64,000 nt of DNA from Deltaproteobacteria bacterium (GTDB taxonomy: Bacteria; Myxococcota_A; Polyangia; Polyangiales; JADJMO01), in assembly GCA_025363655.1 (NCBI GenBank), contig JANYDK010000071.1:62001-126000 (forward strand), read 5' to 3'. The notes under the pieces are model-generated. The model saw only the letters and a program-made list of their open reading frames with translations. It searched no databases and was not told the origin of the DNA. A program made the translations under genes and the position numbers. Numbering within the stretch: position 1 is the first letter of the stretch; every line of letters starts with the position of its first letter. Below, one piece after another: positions 33,782-41,481 of this stretch.

Positions 33782-35412
33782 TGGCCGACGAGCTCTTCGA
33801 CGCCTGCATCGTCGGCAGCGGCGCCGGCGGTGGCGCGATGGCCTACGCGCTCACCCGGGCCGGCCTCCGCGTCGCCCTCCTCGAGAAGGGCCCACACTAC
33901 CGCGACGCCGACTTCTTCCACGACGAGCTCTCCGTCTGTCGGCGCAGCTATTTCGTGCCCGATCCGATGAAGGAGCCGCACGTCGTCGTCCGGGATGGCG
34001 GTGCGCCCAAGACCAGCAGCGATGGATGGATCTCCTGCTGCGTCGGCGGCGGCACGGTGCACATGAGCGGCTTCTTCTTCCGCATGCGCCCGGAAGACTT
34101 CACCCTGCGCACGCGCTTCGGAGACGTCGCCGGCGCCAACGTCGCCGATTGGCCGTTTTCCTACGACGAGCTCGCGCCCTATTACGACGAGGTCGAGCGC
34201 GTCATCGGCGTCTCCGGTGACGCCGCCGCGGAGGGACGGAGCACGCCCTACCCGCTCGGCCCGATCGCCACGCACCCGGCCGGCGCGCTCATCGACGAGG
34301 CCTGCCAAAATACGGGCATGCGCGCTCGCCAAATGGCACGGGCGATTCTCTCCGCGCCCTACGACGGTCGCGCTCCCTGTCATTACTGCGGCTTCTGCGG
34401 CAGCTATGGCTGCGAAGCGGGCGCCAAGTCGTCGAGCGCGGTGACCTTCGTCGAGAAGGCGCTCGCCACCGGCAACCTGACGTTGTCACCGTTCGCGATG
34501 GCGACGCGCGTGACCAAGGCGAAGGACGGCCGCGTCGACGGCGTGAGTTGGATCGACGCGCGCGAGGGAAAAGCGAAGGAGAACCGAACGCGTGCGCGCG
34601 TGGTCATCGTCGCTTGCTCGGCGGTGGAGACGGCGCGGCTCCTGCTCATCAGCGAGCTCGCCAACGGGAGCGGGCTCGTCGGCAAGAACCTGATGTTCTC
34701 CACCCTCTCGTCGGGCTACGGACGTTTCCCCGTCGGCGACGCGCACTTCGGCAAGGGCCCGCTGGTGATGCCGTTCATCGATCGCGCGGTCGACGACTTC
34801 TACGTCGCGCCGAAGGAAGCCGGCCTCCCGCACGCCAAAGCGGGGACCATCCTCTTTCTCCTTCCGCACAAAAACCCTATCTTTCAGGCCGAAAAGCTGG
34901 CGATCACCGGCGGCGCGCCCCTCTTCGGTGCCGCGCTCAAGGCCCGCATGCGTCGCTACTTCCTCGAGACACGCACCGTCGAATGGGAGGCGTTCGGCGA
35001 GTTCCTGCCCCACGGCGGCTCGGCGGTGACGCTCGATCCGAAGGTGCGCGATCGCTTCGGTCTCGCTGCCGCGCGCCTCGAGATCGCGATGCATCCGGCT
35101 TCGCTCGCGGCGTCGGATTGGCTGGGAAAGAAGGCACGCACGGTGCTGGACGCGGCGGGCGCCCTCGAGCAAGGCACCTACGACGAGCGCATCTACACCG
35201 TCTTGCAGGCAGGCACCGCGCGGATGGGCAAGGACCCGAAGACGTCGGTCCTCGATGCGACCGGGCGTAGCCACGAGATCAAGAACCTCTACGTCGCCGA
35301 CTCCAGCGGATTTCCCACCTCGTCCGGCGCGCCCTTCACGATGACGATCATGGCGAATGCGCTCCGCGTCGCGAGCAAGGTGATCGAGCGAGGGAAGAAG
35401 GGCGAGCTGTAG
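33781..35412 (+). CDS. GMC-family FAD oxidoreductase
   Basis: 543 residues from the ATG at 33781 (GGAGGGAAG upstream). The FAD Rossmann motif is IVGSGAGGGAMAYALTRAGLRVALLEKG, followed by GGTVHMSGFFF. The Cys-rich CHYCGFCGSYGCEAGAKSS at about residue 200 is typical of gluconate/sorbose-type GMC dehydrogenases partnered with subunit 3. The C-terminal segment (NLYVADSSGFPTSSGAPFTMTIMANALR) carries the active-site region. The likely substrate is a sugar, sugar acid or alcohol, with electrons passed to a cytochrome; no cytochrome gene is adjacent. No signal peptide is visible, so it may be hitch-hiked out with the Tat subunit. Confidence 0.9.
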   Translation: MADELFDACIVGSGAGGGAMAYALTRAGLRVALLEKGPHYRDADFFHDELSVCRRSYFVPDPMKEPHVVVRDGGAPKTSSDGWISCCVGGGTVHMSGFFFRMRPEDFTLRTRFGDVAGANVADWPFSYDELAPYYDEVERVIGVSGDAAAEGRSTPYPLGPIATHPAGALIDEACQNTGMRARQMARAILSAPYDGRAPCHYCGFCGSYGCEAGAKSSSAVTFVEKALATGNLTLSPFAMATRVTKAKDGRVDGVSWIDAREGKAKENRTRARVVIVACSAVETARLLLISELANGSGLVGKNLMFSTLSSGYGRFPVGDAHFGKGPLVMPFIDRAVDDFYVAPKEAGLPHAKAGTILFLLPHKNPIFQAEKLAITGGAPLFGAALKARMRRYFLETRTVEWEAFGEFLPHGGSAVTLDPKVRDRFGLAAARLEIAMHPASLAASDWLGKKARTVLDAAGALEQGTYDERIYTVLQAGTARMGKDPKTSVLDATGRSHEIKNLYVADSSGFPTSSGAPFTMTIMANALRVASKVIERGKKGEL

Positions 35413-35425
35413 CTCTCTGTTTTTT
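35404..35425 (+). terminator. intrinsic terminator after the GMC oxidoreductase gene
   Basis: GAGCT-GT-AGCTC followed by TCTG and a run of six T; the stem contains the TAG stop codon. Short stem but a clear T-tract. Confidence 0.5.
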
Positions 35426-35449
35426 CGCAGGCGATCTCGCGCCGCGCGC

Positions 35450-36457
35450 TCACTCGTCCCAAGCCGCTCGCAGCACCTCGGCCACCGCCTCGTACAACGC
35501 CTCGGGAATCTCGGTGCCGTTCTCCAGCTCGAAGAGCGCGCGCGCGACCGGGACGTCGCGGATGATGGGAATGCCGTAGAAGCGCGCGGTCTCGATCATG
35601 CGGGCGGCGAGCGCGCCGTCGCCCTTCGCGGTGAGCTGCGGAGCCTCTTCGTCGCCGCTCGTTCCGGCGTATTTCAAGGCGCAGGCGAGGTGCGTGGGGT
35701 TGACGACGAGGACCGTGGCATCACGCACCGCGGAGACCGCTTCGGCGGCGACGAGCTCGTGGTGGAGCTCTTCGCGTCGGCGTTTGAGCTCCGGGTCGCC
35801 TTCGCCTTCCTTGTGCTCACGCATCACTTCGTCGCGTGTCATGCGGAGGCGACCGAGCCAAAGTTGGCGGCCGACGAGGACGTCGACGACGGCGACGAGG
35901 GCAGCGAGGACCGCGGCCGAGACGACGATGCGCCTGGCGAATCGCATCGCCAGCTCGAGGGCCGACGCGGGACCGCCCGCGGCGACGTTGCTCCATCGGA
36001 TCGATTCGTAGACGACGTTGCCGAGCATCCAGACGAGCGCGAGGAGGACGACGAGCCCGCGCGCGGCGCCCCAGATGCGGCTCTTGTCGACGAGGTTGCG
36101 CAGACCGGCGAAGGGATCGAGGCGGGAAGGATCGGGCGCGAGCCGTGAGGGCGAGAACGTGAGGCTGCCGGTGGCGAGCGCGGAGACGACGGCGAAGGCG
36201 ATCAACGTGACCGCGAGCGGGGCCACCAGGGCGACCACCGAGAGACCGAGCGACCACGGATCGAGGCTGGAAACAGGCTGAAGATCATTCAGTGTGTGCG
36301 CGAGACGGCCGAGGAGCGCGCGGAGGATGGTCGGCACGAGGGCGAGCGCGGCGAAGAGACCGAGCGCCCCGGCGACGAGCGGCGCACGAGCGACGTCACC
36401 TTTGCCGCGCGCCTCGCGGAGCTTTTTTGCCGTGGGATCGTGCGTGCGCTCGGCCAC
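35450..36457 (-). CDS. FlhB/SctU (YscU)-family type III export switch protein
   Basis: 335 residues from the GTG at 36457; the rest of the track ORF is the shadow of comF. The start AERTHDPTAKKLREARGKGDVA is the hallmark FlhB/SctU N-terminus. Four membrane helices follow, then a charged linker and the cytoplasmic domain with the autocleavage site NPTH (VVNPTHLACALKY) and the conserved GIPIIRDVPVARALFE. These proteins switch substrate class in the flagellar or injectisome type III apparatus. No other type III gene lies in the window, so it is a solitary copy. TAGGCT seven bases upstream indicates its own leaderless-type promoter. Confidence 0.92.
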   Translation of the reverse strand: MAERTHDPTAKKLREARGKGDVARAPLVAGALGLFAALALVPTILRALLGRLAHTLNDLQPVSSLDPWSLGLSVVALVAPLAVTLIAFAVVSALATGSLTFSPSRLAPDPSRLDPFAGLRNLVDKSRIWGAARGLVVLLALVWMLGNVVYESIRWSNVAAGGPASALELAMRFARRIVVSAAVLAALVAVVDVLVGRQLWLGRLRMTRDEVMREHKEGEGDPELKRRREELHHELVAAEAVSAVRDATVLVVNPTHLACALKYAGTSGDEEAPQLTAKGDGALAARMIETARFYGIPIIRDVPVARALFELENGTEIPEALYEAVAEVLRAAWDE

Positions 36458-36464
36458 GAGACGA

Positions 36465-36470
36465 AGCCTA
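36465..36470 (-). promoter_or_regulatory. -10 element of a probable leaderless transcript
   Basis: On the minus strand TAGGCT is followed by seven bases and the GTG at 36457; it overlaps the comF stop codon. Confidence 0.45.
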
Positions 36471-37127
36471 CGTCGATCCGTGAACGGGCGTCGCCGCGAG
36501 GACGTGCGTGCGGGCGGCGAAACCTGCGGCGACGATGGCGAGAGCCGCGGCGCGCAGCGTGGCGCCGGTGGTGCGGACGTCGTCGACGAGGAGGACGCGC
36601 GTCCCCATCGGGACGGTTCGTTCGCGGACCGTGAAGGCGCCGCGCACGGCTGTTGCGCGCGACGCGGCATCGAGCGTCGCGAGCTGAGGGGTATCGACGA
36701 CGCGCGTGAGGAGGGTCGCGGAGAAGGGTCTTTGCAGCGCGGTGGCGACTGCGCGGGCGAGGAGTGCGGCTTGATCGAATCCACGCGCGCGAAATCGCGT
36801 CGGATGAAGGGGCACGGGGACGACCAAATCGACGAGCGCGCGGTCGGGGAGACCTTCGCGCACGAGCCGGCCGAGGGGGCGCGAGAGATCGGGCCTCTGC
36901 CCGTATTTGAAGCGGCGAATCGCGTCGGCGAGCGCGCCGCCGTAGCCGAACGAGGCGGTGACGCCGAGCGGGAGAAGTTCGGGCGGGGACAGCGAGCCGA
37001 CACACGACGCGCAGAAGACCGCATCGCGATGGAGCCGGCCGTCGCACGCTGCGCAACGAGGCGGCGAGAGGAGCTCGAGGAAACGAACGCAGACGTGATC
37101 GAAGAGGTGATCGAGGACGTTGGGCAC
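36468..37127 (-). CDS. comF: ComF-family phosphoribosyltransferase-like protein
   Basis: About 219 residues from the GTG at 37127, chosen because GAGGGG precedes it and it avoids overlapping the GNAT gene (the track start at 37205 would overlap it by 55 bases). The N-terminal zinc finger is CAACDGRLHRDAVFCASC. The core has FKYGQRPDLSRPLGRLV, VDLVVPVPLHPTRFRARGFDQAALLAR and the PRPP loop VLLVDDVRTTGATL. ComF is needed for DNA uptake in naturally competent bacteria; in others its role is unclear. Confidence 0.9.
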   Translation of the reverse strand: MPNVLDHLFDHVCVRFLELLSPPRCAACDGRLHRDAVFCASCVGSLSPPELLPLGVTASFGYGGALADAIRRFKYGQRPDLSRPLGRLVREGLPDRALVDLVVPVPLHPTRFRARGFDQAALLARAVATALQRPFSATLLTRVVDTPQLATLDAASRATAVRGAFTVRERTVPMGTRVLLVDDVRTTGATLRAAALAIVAAGFAARTHVLAATPVHGST

Positions 37128-37150
37128 GCCGCCCCTCGACACGAGGGCGA

Positions 37151-38233
37151 CTACGGTTTCGTGCTCCGCCGGAGAATCGTCCCTGCCGGCGCGGCGAGGA
37201 TCCACGAGAAATGTCGGGCGCCGGGGAGCTCGGCGAGGTTCGCGCCGATCGGATCGAGGAAGGGCGTGCGCACGAGGAGCTCACGGGCGCCAAACGCCGA
37301 GGCCCGCTCGAAGGCTTCTCCGACGACCGCAAAGGCGCCGGCCACGCTCGCTTCGTCGTCGGGATCGGCGGCGAGCCGCGCGACCTCGGCACGAATCACC
37401 GGCGCGAAGGGCGCACCGAGCGGCGAGGTGACGAAATAAGCCGATGCGACGAGCCTGCCGGTGGCGTCACGGGCGATGATCTCTTCGCGCGCGCGACCGG
37501 GCTCGGAGCCGCGTTGGGCGTCGTCGAGCGCGATGCCGTCGGCGATGAGGCGCACGAGATCGGCACCGACGGAGGTGCTCGGCGGATCGAAGCGGGGATC
37601 GCCCCACGACCAGCGCCGCTGACGGGTGCGGTGATCGATCATCGTCAGCTCGCCGGCGTCACCCGGACGCGCCGTTCGCACGCTGATTCCCGGCGTTCGG
37701 GCGACGGGAGCGGAGAGGGCGGAGAGGCGCTCGAGGGTGCGGAAGCCGAGTCGATCGTAGAAGGCGAGCGCTTCGTTGCGGGCGAGCACTTCGGCGGACA
37801 CGAGCGTGACGTCGCCGGCCCGTGCGCGAGAGCTGGCCGCTGCCTCACGGACGAGCGCGCCACCGAGGCCGTGTCCGCGCGCGTCTTGCGTGACGATGAG
37901 TGAACGGAGCTCGGCGATGTGCGGCGTGCGCGCGTGGAAGCCGAAGCGATCGAGGTAGACCTCGACCTGTCCGACGACGCGACCTTCGAGCTCGGCGACG
38001 AGGTGACCGAGCTTGCCCTCGAAGGGGCCGGTCGGTGCGCGGCGGCCGTCGCGGTGCGAGAGCTGACGTTCGAGGACGCCGCCGTACGCGGTCCACACCG
38101 TGTCTTCGCGCGCGGCAGGCATTCCACCGCGCAAATCGTGGTCGATCCACAACTCGCGGTGGAGGCGCAGGAGGGCCCCTGCGTCACGCGCGTCGACCGC
38201 GCGCACCCACGAGCCCAGTGCCTTTACGGCCAC
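37151..38233 (-). CDS. tandem GNAT-domain acetyltransferase
   Basis: 360 residues from the GTG at 38233 (GGGGAGAG upstream); the longer track ORF is a shadow of truA. The N-terminal half is a GNAT domain with the acetyl-CoA motif TQDARGHGLGGALVREA and ARNEALAFYDRLGF (about residues 95-145). The C-terminal half, after VRTARPGDAGELTMID, looks like a second, degenerate GNAT domain lacking a clear Q/RxxGxG/A motif. The start overlaps the truA end by 10 bases, so they are coupled. The substrate is unknown. Confidence 0.82.
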   Translation of the reverse strand: MAVKALGSWVRAVDARDAGALLRLHRELWIDHDLRGGMPAAREDTVWTAYGGVLERQLSHRDGRRAPTGPFEGKLGHLVAELEGRVVGQVEVYLDRFGFHARTPHIAELRSLIVTQDARGHGLGGALVREAAASSRARAGDVTLVSAEVLARNEALAFYDRLGFRTLERLSALSAPVARTPGISVRTARPGDAGELTMIDHRTRQRRWSWGDPRFDPPSTSVGADLVRLIADGIALDDAQRGSEPGRAREEIIARDATGRLVASAYFVTSPLGAPFAPVIRAEVARLAADPDDEASVAGAFAVVGEAFERASAFGARELLVRTPFLDPIGANLAELPGARHFSWILAAPAGTILRRSTKP

Positions 38234-39045
38234 GACTCTCCCCACTCGGCCGTGGGTTCGACGAAGACCTCGTCGAGGACGAGACCATGCGCAGGCGCGG
38301 TGATGCCGAGGTCTTTGCGATCGAGCGATTCGATGGCGCGCGCGACGGCACCCGGAGCGAGCCGACCCTGCGCGACGTCGACCAAGGTGCCGGTGATGAT
38401 GCGCACCATGTTGTGGAGGAAGGCGTTGCCTTCGATGACCAGCTCGACGAGACGCGCATCGCCCCGCACGCCCTCGACGAGCTCGGCGCGCGTGAGCGTA
38501 CGGTGCGTCTCGAGGCGCGGATCGCTCGCGGTGCGGAAGGCCGCAAAATCGTGCGTGCCGAGCAAGGCGCTGGCTTCGGTGCGGGCGAGGTCGAGATCGA
38601 AGCGCCCACCGACACGCCACGCGACGTGCTCGAGGAGCGGATCGCGCACCGGGTCTCGGATCACCAAATATCGGTAGCGCTTTCCCAGTCGGGACGCTCG
38701 TGGCTCGTATCCACGGGGCACCACCCGCGCTCGACGCACCGCGACGTCCCGGGGAAGGTGGGCGTTGACGCCGAGGACCCAGCCTCGCGTCGGAATGTTC
38801 CGCTCGGGATCGAACGCCACGATCTGACCGCGCGAGTGGACGCCGGCATCGGTACGACTCGCGCCCCGAATCGTCTGCACGCTCGGATCGAGACAGCGAA
38901 GCGCCTGCAGGAGCTCGCCCGAAACGGTGCGCACGGAAGGTTGAGGCGCAAAGCCAGAGAGCTCGGCGCCGTCGTAGGCGACCGTGAGGAGAATGCTCGA
39001 AGTGACGCCGCCCGCGGGTGCGACGTCAGCCGGCGTCGTCGGCAT
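38224..39045 (-). CDS. truA: tRNA pseudouridine(38-40) synthase TruA
   Basis: A 273-residue protein. The catalytic Asp lies in TIRGASRTDAGVHSRGQIVAF, preceded by the LLTVAYDGAELSGFAPQP strand. HDFAAFRTASD and EGNAFLHNMVRIITGTLVDVAQGR are typical of TruA. It modifies uridines in the tRNA anticodon stem-loop. The ATG at 39045 overlaps the upstream Cys-rich gene by 20 bases; no other start codon is available before the conserved core. Confidence 0.95.
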   Translation of the reverse strand: MPTTPADVAPAGGVTSSILLTVAYDGAELSGFAPQPSVRTVSGELLQALRCLDPSVQTIRGASRTDAGVHSRGQIVAFDPERNIPTRGWVLGVNAHLPRDVAVRRARVVPRGYEPRASRLGKRYRYLVIRDPVRDPLLEHVAWRVGGRFDLDLARTEASALLGTHDFAAFRTASDPRLETHRTLTRAELVEGVRGDARLVELVIEGNAFLHNMVRIITGTLVDVAQGRLAPGAVARAIESLDRKDLGITAPAHGLVLDEVFVEPTAEWGESWP

Positions 39046-39412
39046 CGGACGCGGCGGTGTCGGTGGCCGGCGTCGTGTCGGCAGGCGTCGTGTCGGTGCC
39101 GCTGTCGACCGGCGCCCCGTCGGGAACCGGCGTCGTGTCGGCGCCGCTGTCGGTCACCGGAACGATCGTGCCGAGCGGCTTGCAGTGACCGTTGTCGCAC
39201 TTGCCACTCGGGCAACCGCTGTCGCGCCAACACGCGTCGCCGTTGCGTGCCATGCATTTGGTCTGCACGCACATGCTGCTCTCGCACTCGTCATCTTTGA
39301 TGCAGTCCTCGCCGTTCTCGAACTTGTGCGGGATGACGCACGCCGGAGTTGCGATGACGACTACGCCCGCGATCAGCAAGGCCGCGCCGGCCAGCATGCG
39401 TGAGAGCGACAT
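39026..39412 (-). CDS. secreted Cys-rich small protein
   Basis: A 128-residue protein with a signal peptide (MSLSRMLAGAALLIAGVVVIATPAC; the Cys could be lipidated although the lipobox is poor). The middle holds a disulfide-rich module with regular Cys spacing (GEDCIKDDECESSMCVQTKCMARNG...) resembling Dickkopf-like or myxobacterial four-disulfide modules. The C-terminus is a Thr/Pro/Asp-rich low-complexity tail. Function unknown; extracytoplasmic. TATGCT lies six bases upstream of the ATG. Confidence 0.75.
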   Translation of the reverse strand: MSLSRMLAGAALLIAGVVVIATPACVIPHKFENGEDCIKDDECESSMCVQTKCMARNGDACWRDSGCPSGKCDNGHCKPLGTIVPVTDSGADTTPVPDGAPVDSGTDTTPADTTPATDTAASDADDAG

Positions 39413-39418
39413 GCGGTG

Positions 39419-39424
39419 AGCATA
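39419..39424 (-). promoter_or_regulatory. -10 element of a probable leaderless transcript
   Basis: On the minus strand TATGCT is followed by exactly six bases and the ATG at 39412. Confidence 0.5.
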
Positions 39425-39426
39425 TC

Positions 39427-40881
39427 TCAGGTCTTCGAGAACTTGCGAAGGAGCAGCAAACGAGGGTCGGTCATTTCGAGAAATGCCGAGGCAGGCCCCT
39501 CACGTCCCACCCCGGAGCCCCGGACGCCGCCGTAGGGCATGGCGTCGGCCCGGAAGGTCGGCACGTCGTCATGGATGACGGCCCCCACCTCGAGCCGCTC
39601 GAAAGCACGAAGCACCCGGCCGACATCGCCCGTGAAAATGCCTGTTTGTAAGCCAAAACGAGCATCGTCGGCGCGATCGAGGGCCTCCTCGAAGGTGTCG
39701 TAAGGCGCGAGCACGGCGATGGGGCCGAAGAGCTCGTCGCGCATCGCCGCCGCGGCGGCTGGGACCTCTTCGAGGAAGAACGGCGCAAGCACACGTCGCT
39801 CGAAAGAAGCCGTGGTCGAGGCGCGCGCACCGCCGGCGAGGGCTTCGGCGATCACCCCGCGAAGGCGGCCCACCGCACGATCGTCGATGACCGGACCGAC
39901 GAGCGTGCCCGCGTGGGACGGATTGCCGAGAGAGACCGCCGAGGCTGCGACGAAAAGCCGCATTCGTAGCTCGTCGTAGATGCGCCGCTGGATGAAGACG
40001 CGCTGAACGGAGATGCAGGATTGGCCGGCATACCCGAAGGCGCCGGAGACGATGCGTGCGGTCGCGCGTTCGAGATCGGCGTCGTCATGGACGATCACCG
40101 CAGCGTTGCCCCCGAGCTCGAGCGTGCATCGCTTCTCGGGACAGCGCGCGCGGAGAGCAAAACCGACGACGTCGCTGCCGGTGAAGGTGAGCATGCGCAG
40201 TCGTGCATCGTCGATGAGCGGCGCCGCGACCTCGTTCGACGCCGGTACGATCGAGAGCTGATCGCCCGCGAGACCGGCCTCACGAAGGATGCTCCCGAGC
40301 GCCAACGCGCTGAGCGGCGCTTGGGGAGCGGGCTTGAGCACGACCGGACATCCGGCAGCGATCGCCGGCGCCAATTTGTGTGCGACGAGGTTGAGCGGGA
40401 AATTGAAGGGTGTAATCGCCGCGATCGGTCCGAAGGCCACGCGTCGCACGATCGCCAGACGATCTTCGGCAGCCGCGAACGCCGAGAGCTCGAGCACCTC
40501 GCCTGCCGCCGTGCGCGCGACGTCGCGTGCAGCGGTCAAGGTGTCGACGCAACGCGCGGCCTCGACGAGCGCGAGATCGAGCGGCTTGCCCGCCTCGTCG
40601 CTGATGAGACGCGCGAGCGGCTGAACCCGCGCGGCGACGAGCGCGGCCGCTTTCTCCAACACCGCGATGGCGCGATGACGTGGCGGCGGCGCGCGACGAT
40701 CACGCTCGAACGCGCGATGTGCGGCCTCGATGGCGCGCTCGACGTCGGCCGACGTGGCGACGGGCACGAGCCCGATTTCGCGATCGTCGAAGGGACTCTT
40801 CACCGGCCGAACCTCGCGCGCGACGTCGTCGCCGACGAGGAAGAGCGGAGGTCGGCGAAGGGCGAGATCGAGGTCGTTCAT
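39427..40881 (-). CDS. NAD(P)-dependent aldehyde dehydrogenase
   Basis: 484 residues from the ATG at 40881; the track ORF runs further upstream as a shadow. Motifs in order: ITPFNFPLNLVAHKLAPAIAAGCPVVLKPAP (cofactor and Asn), LTFTGSDVVGF (NAD loop), LELGGNAAVIV (general-base Glu) and FGYAGQSCISVQRV (nucleophile Cys). The segment PYGGVRGSGVGREGP near the end fits the lactaldehyde/GAPN-like subgroup. It oxidises an aldehyde to an acid; the substrate is not determinable. It begins 11 bases after the upstream lipoprotein gene ends. Confidence 0.92.
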   Translation of the reverse strand: MNDLDLALRRPPLFLVGDDVAREVRPVKSPFDDREIGLVPVATSADVERAIEAAHRAFERDRRAPPPRHRAIAVLEKAAALVAARVQPLARLISDEAGKPLDLALVEAARCVDTLTAARDVARTAAGEVLELSAFAAAEDRLAIVRRVAFGPIAAITPFNFPLNLVAHKLAPAIAAGCPVVLKPAPQAPLSALALGSILREAGLAGDQLSIVPASNEVAAPLIDDARLRMLTFTGSDVVGFALRARCPEKRCTLELGGNAAVIVHDDADLERATARIVSGAFGYAGQSCISVQRVFIQRRIYDELRMRLFVAASAVSLGNPSHAGTLVGPVIDDRAVGRLRGVIAEALAGGARASTTASFERRVLAPFFLEEVPAAAAAMRDELFGPIAVLAPYDTFEEALDRADDARFGLQTGIFTGDVGRVLRAFERLEVGAVIHDDVPTFRADAMPYGGVRGSGVGREGPASAFLEMTDPRLLLLRKFSKT

Positions 40882-40892
40882 GGCGATTTGGC

Positions 40893-41426
40893 TCAATTCG
40901 CAGACGATTTCGCGTCTGTAGGCAGATGCCACTCTTCGCAATTCGCGTCGGGCGCCGAGGACGCATCCGGACGTTCGGGGCAATCGCAGGTGCGCATCTC
41001 GTGAGCAACGTAGCTCGCGCCGTCGAACCACGCGCGCACCTCGACCCGCGCCATGCCCGCGCACCCGTCGCGTTGGTCGATGGCGATCTCGACGAGGCCG
41101 TCGTGCACGTGAGGGAGTTGACGCGGCTTCACGCCGAAGAGCTCTCCGACGTGGCGAGCGCAGGTGCCGTGCGAGAGATAGAGCTCCCAAGTGCAGCCGC
41201 CGGAACCGCAGGAGGACGGGTGGGTGACGATGGGATCGAGGAGACCGTCACCGTCGAGATCGAGGTCTGCGTGGGTGAGGGCTTCGTCGGGGGCGGAGAG
41301 ACGGGCGAGGGCGTCGTCGACGGCGAGGAGGCAGGGGGCCGATGGAGGCTTGTTTTGTGCGGGATGCGGGGGTGGTGGGGATGTCGAGGTGCAGGCGCTG
41401 AGGGCGAGGATGCAGAGCGCGCGCAT
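40893..41426 (-). CDS. putative lipoprotein, unknown function
   Basis: A 177-residue protein with a very short signal and lipobox (MRALCILALSACTST). It contains an EF-hand-like DLDLDGDGLLD, then paired Cys (SSCGSGGCTWELYLSHGTC, CDCPERPD...NCEEW). The DxDxDG segment resembles single FG-GAP-type repeats in secreted myxobacterial proteins. No family is recognised. It is probably in an operon with the aldehyde dehydrogenase downstream. Confidence 0.7.
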   Translation of the reverse strand: MRALCILALSACTSTSPPPPHPAQNKPPSAPCLLAVDDALARLSAPDEALTHADLDLDGDGLLDPIVTHPSSCGSGGCTWELYLSHGTCARHVGELFGVKPRQLPHVHDGLVEIAIDQRDGCAGMARVEVRAWFDGASYVAHEMRTCDCPERPDASSAPDANCEEWHLPTDAKSSAN

Positions 41427-41481
41427 GGCACGGAGGGTGTGGCTGCAAGAGCGGGACGTCGATGCGCAGGCGCGGGCGGTC

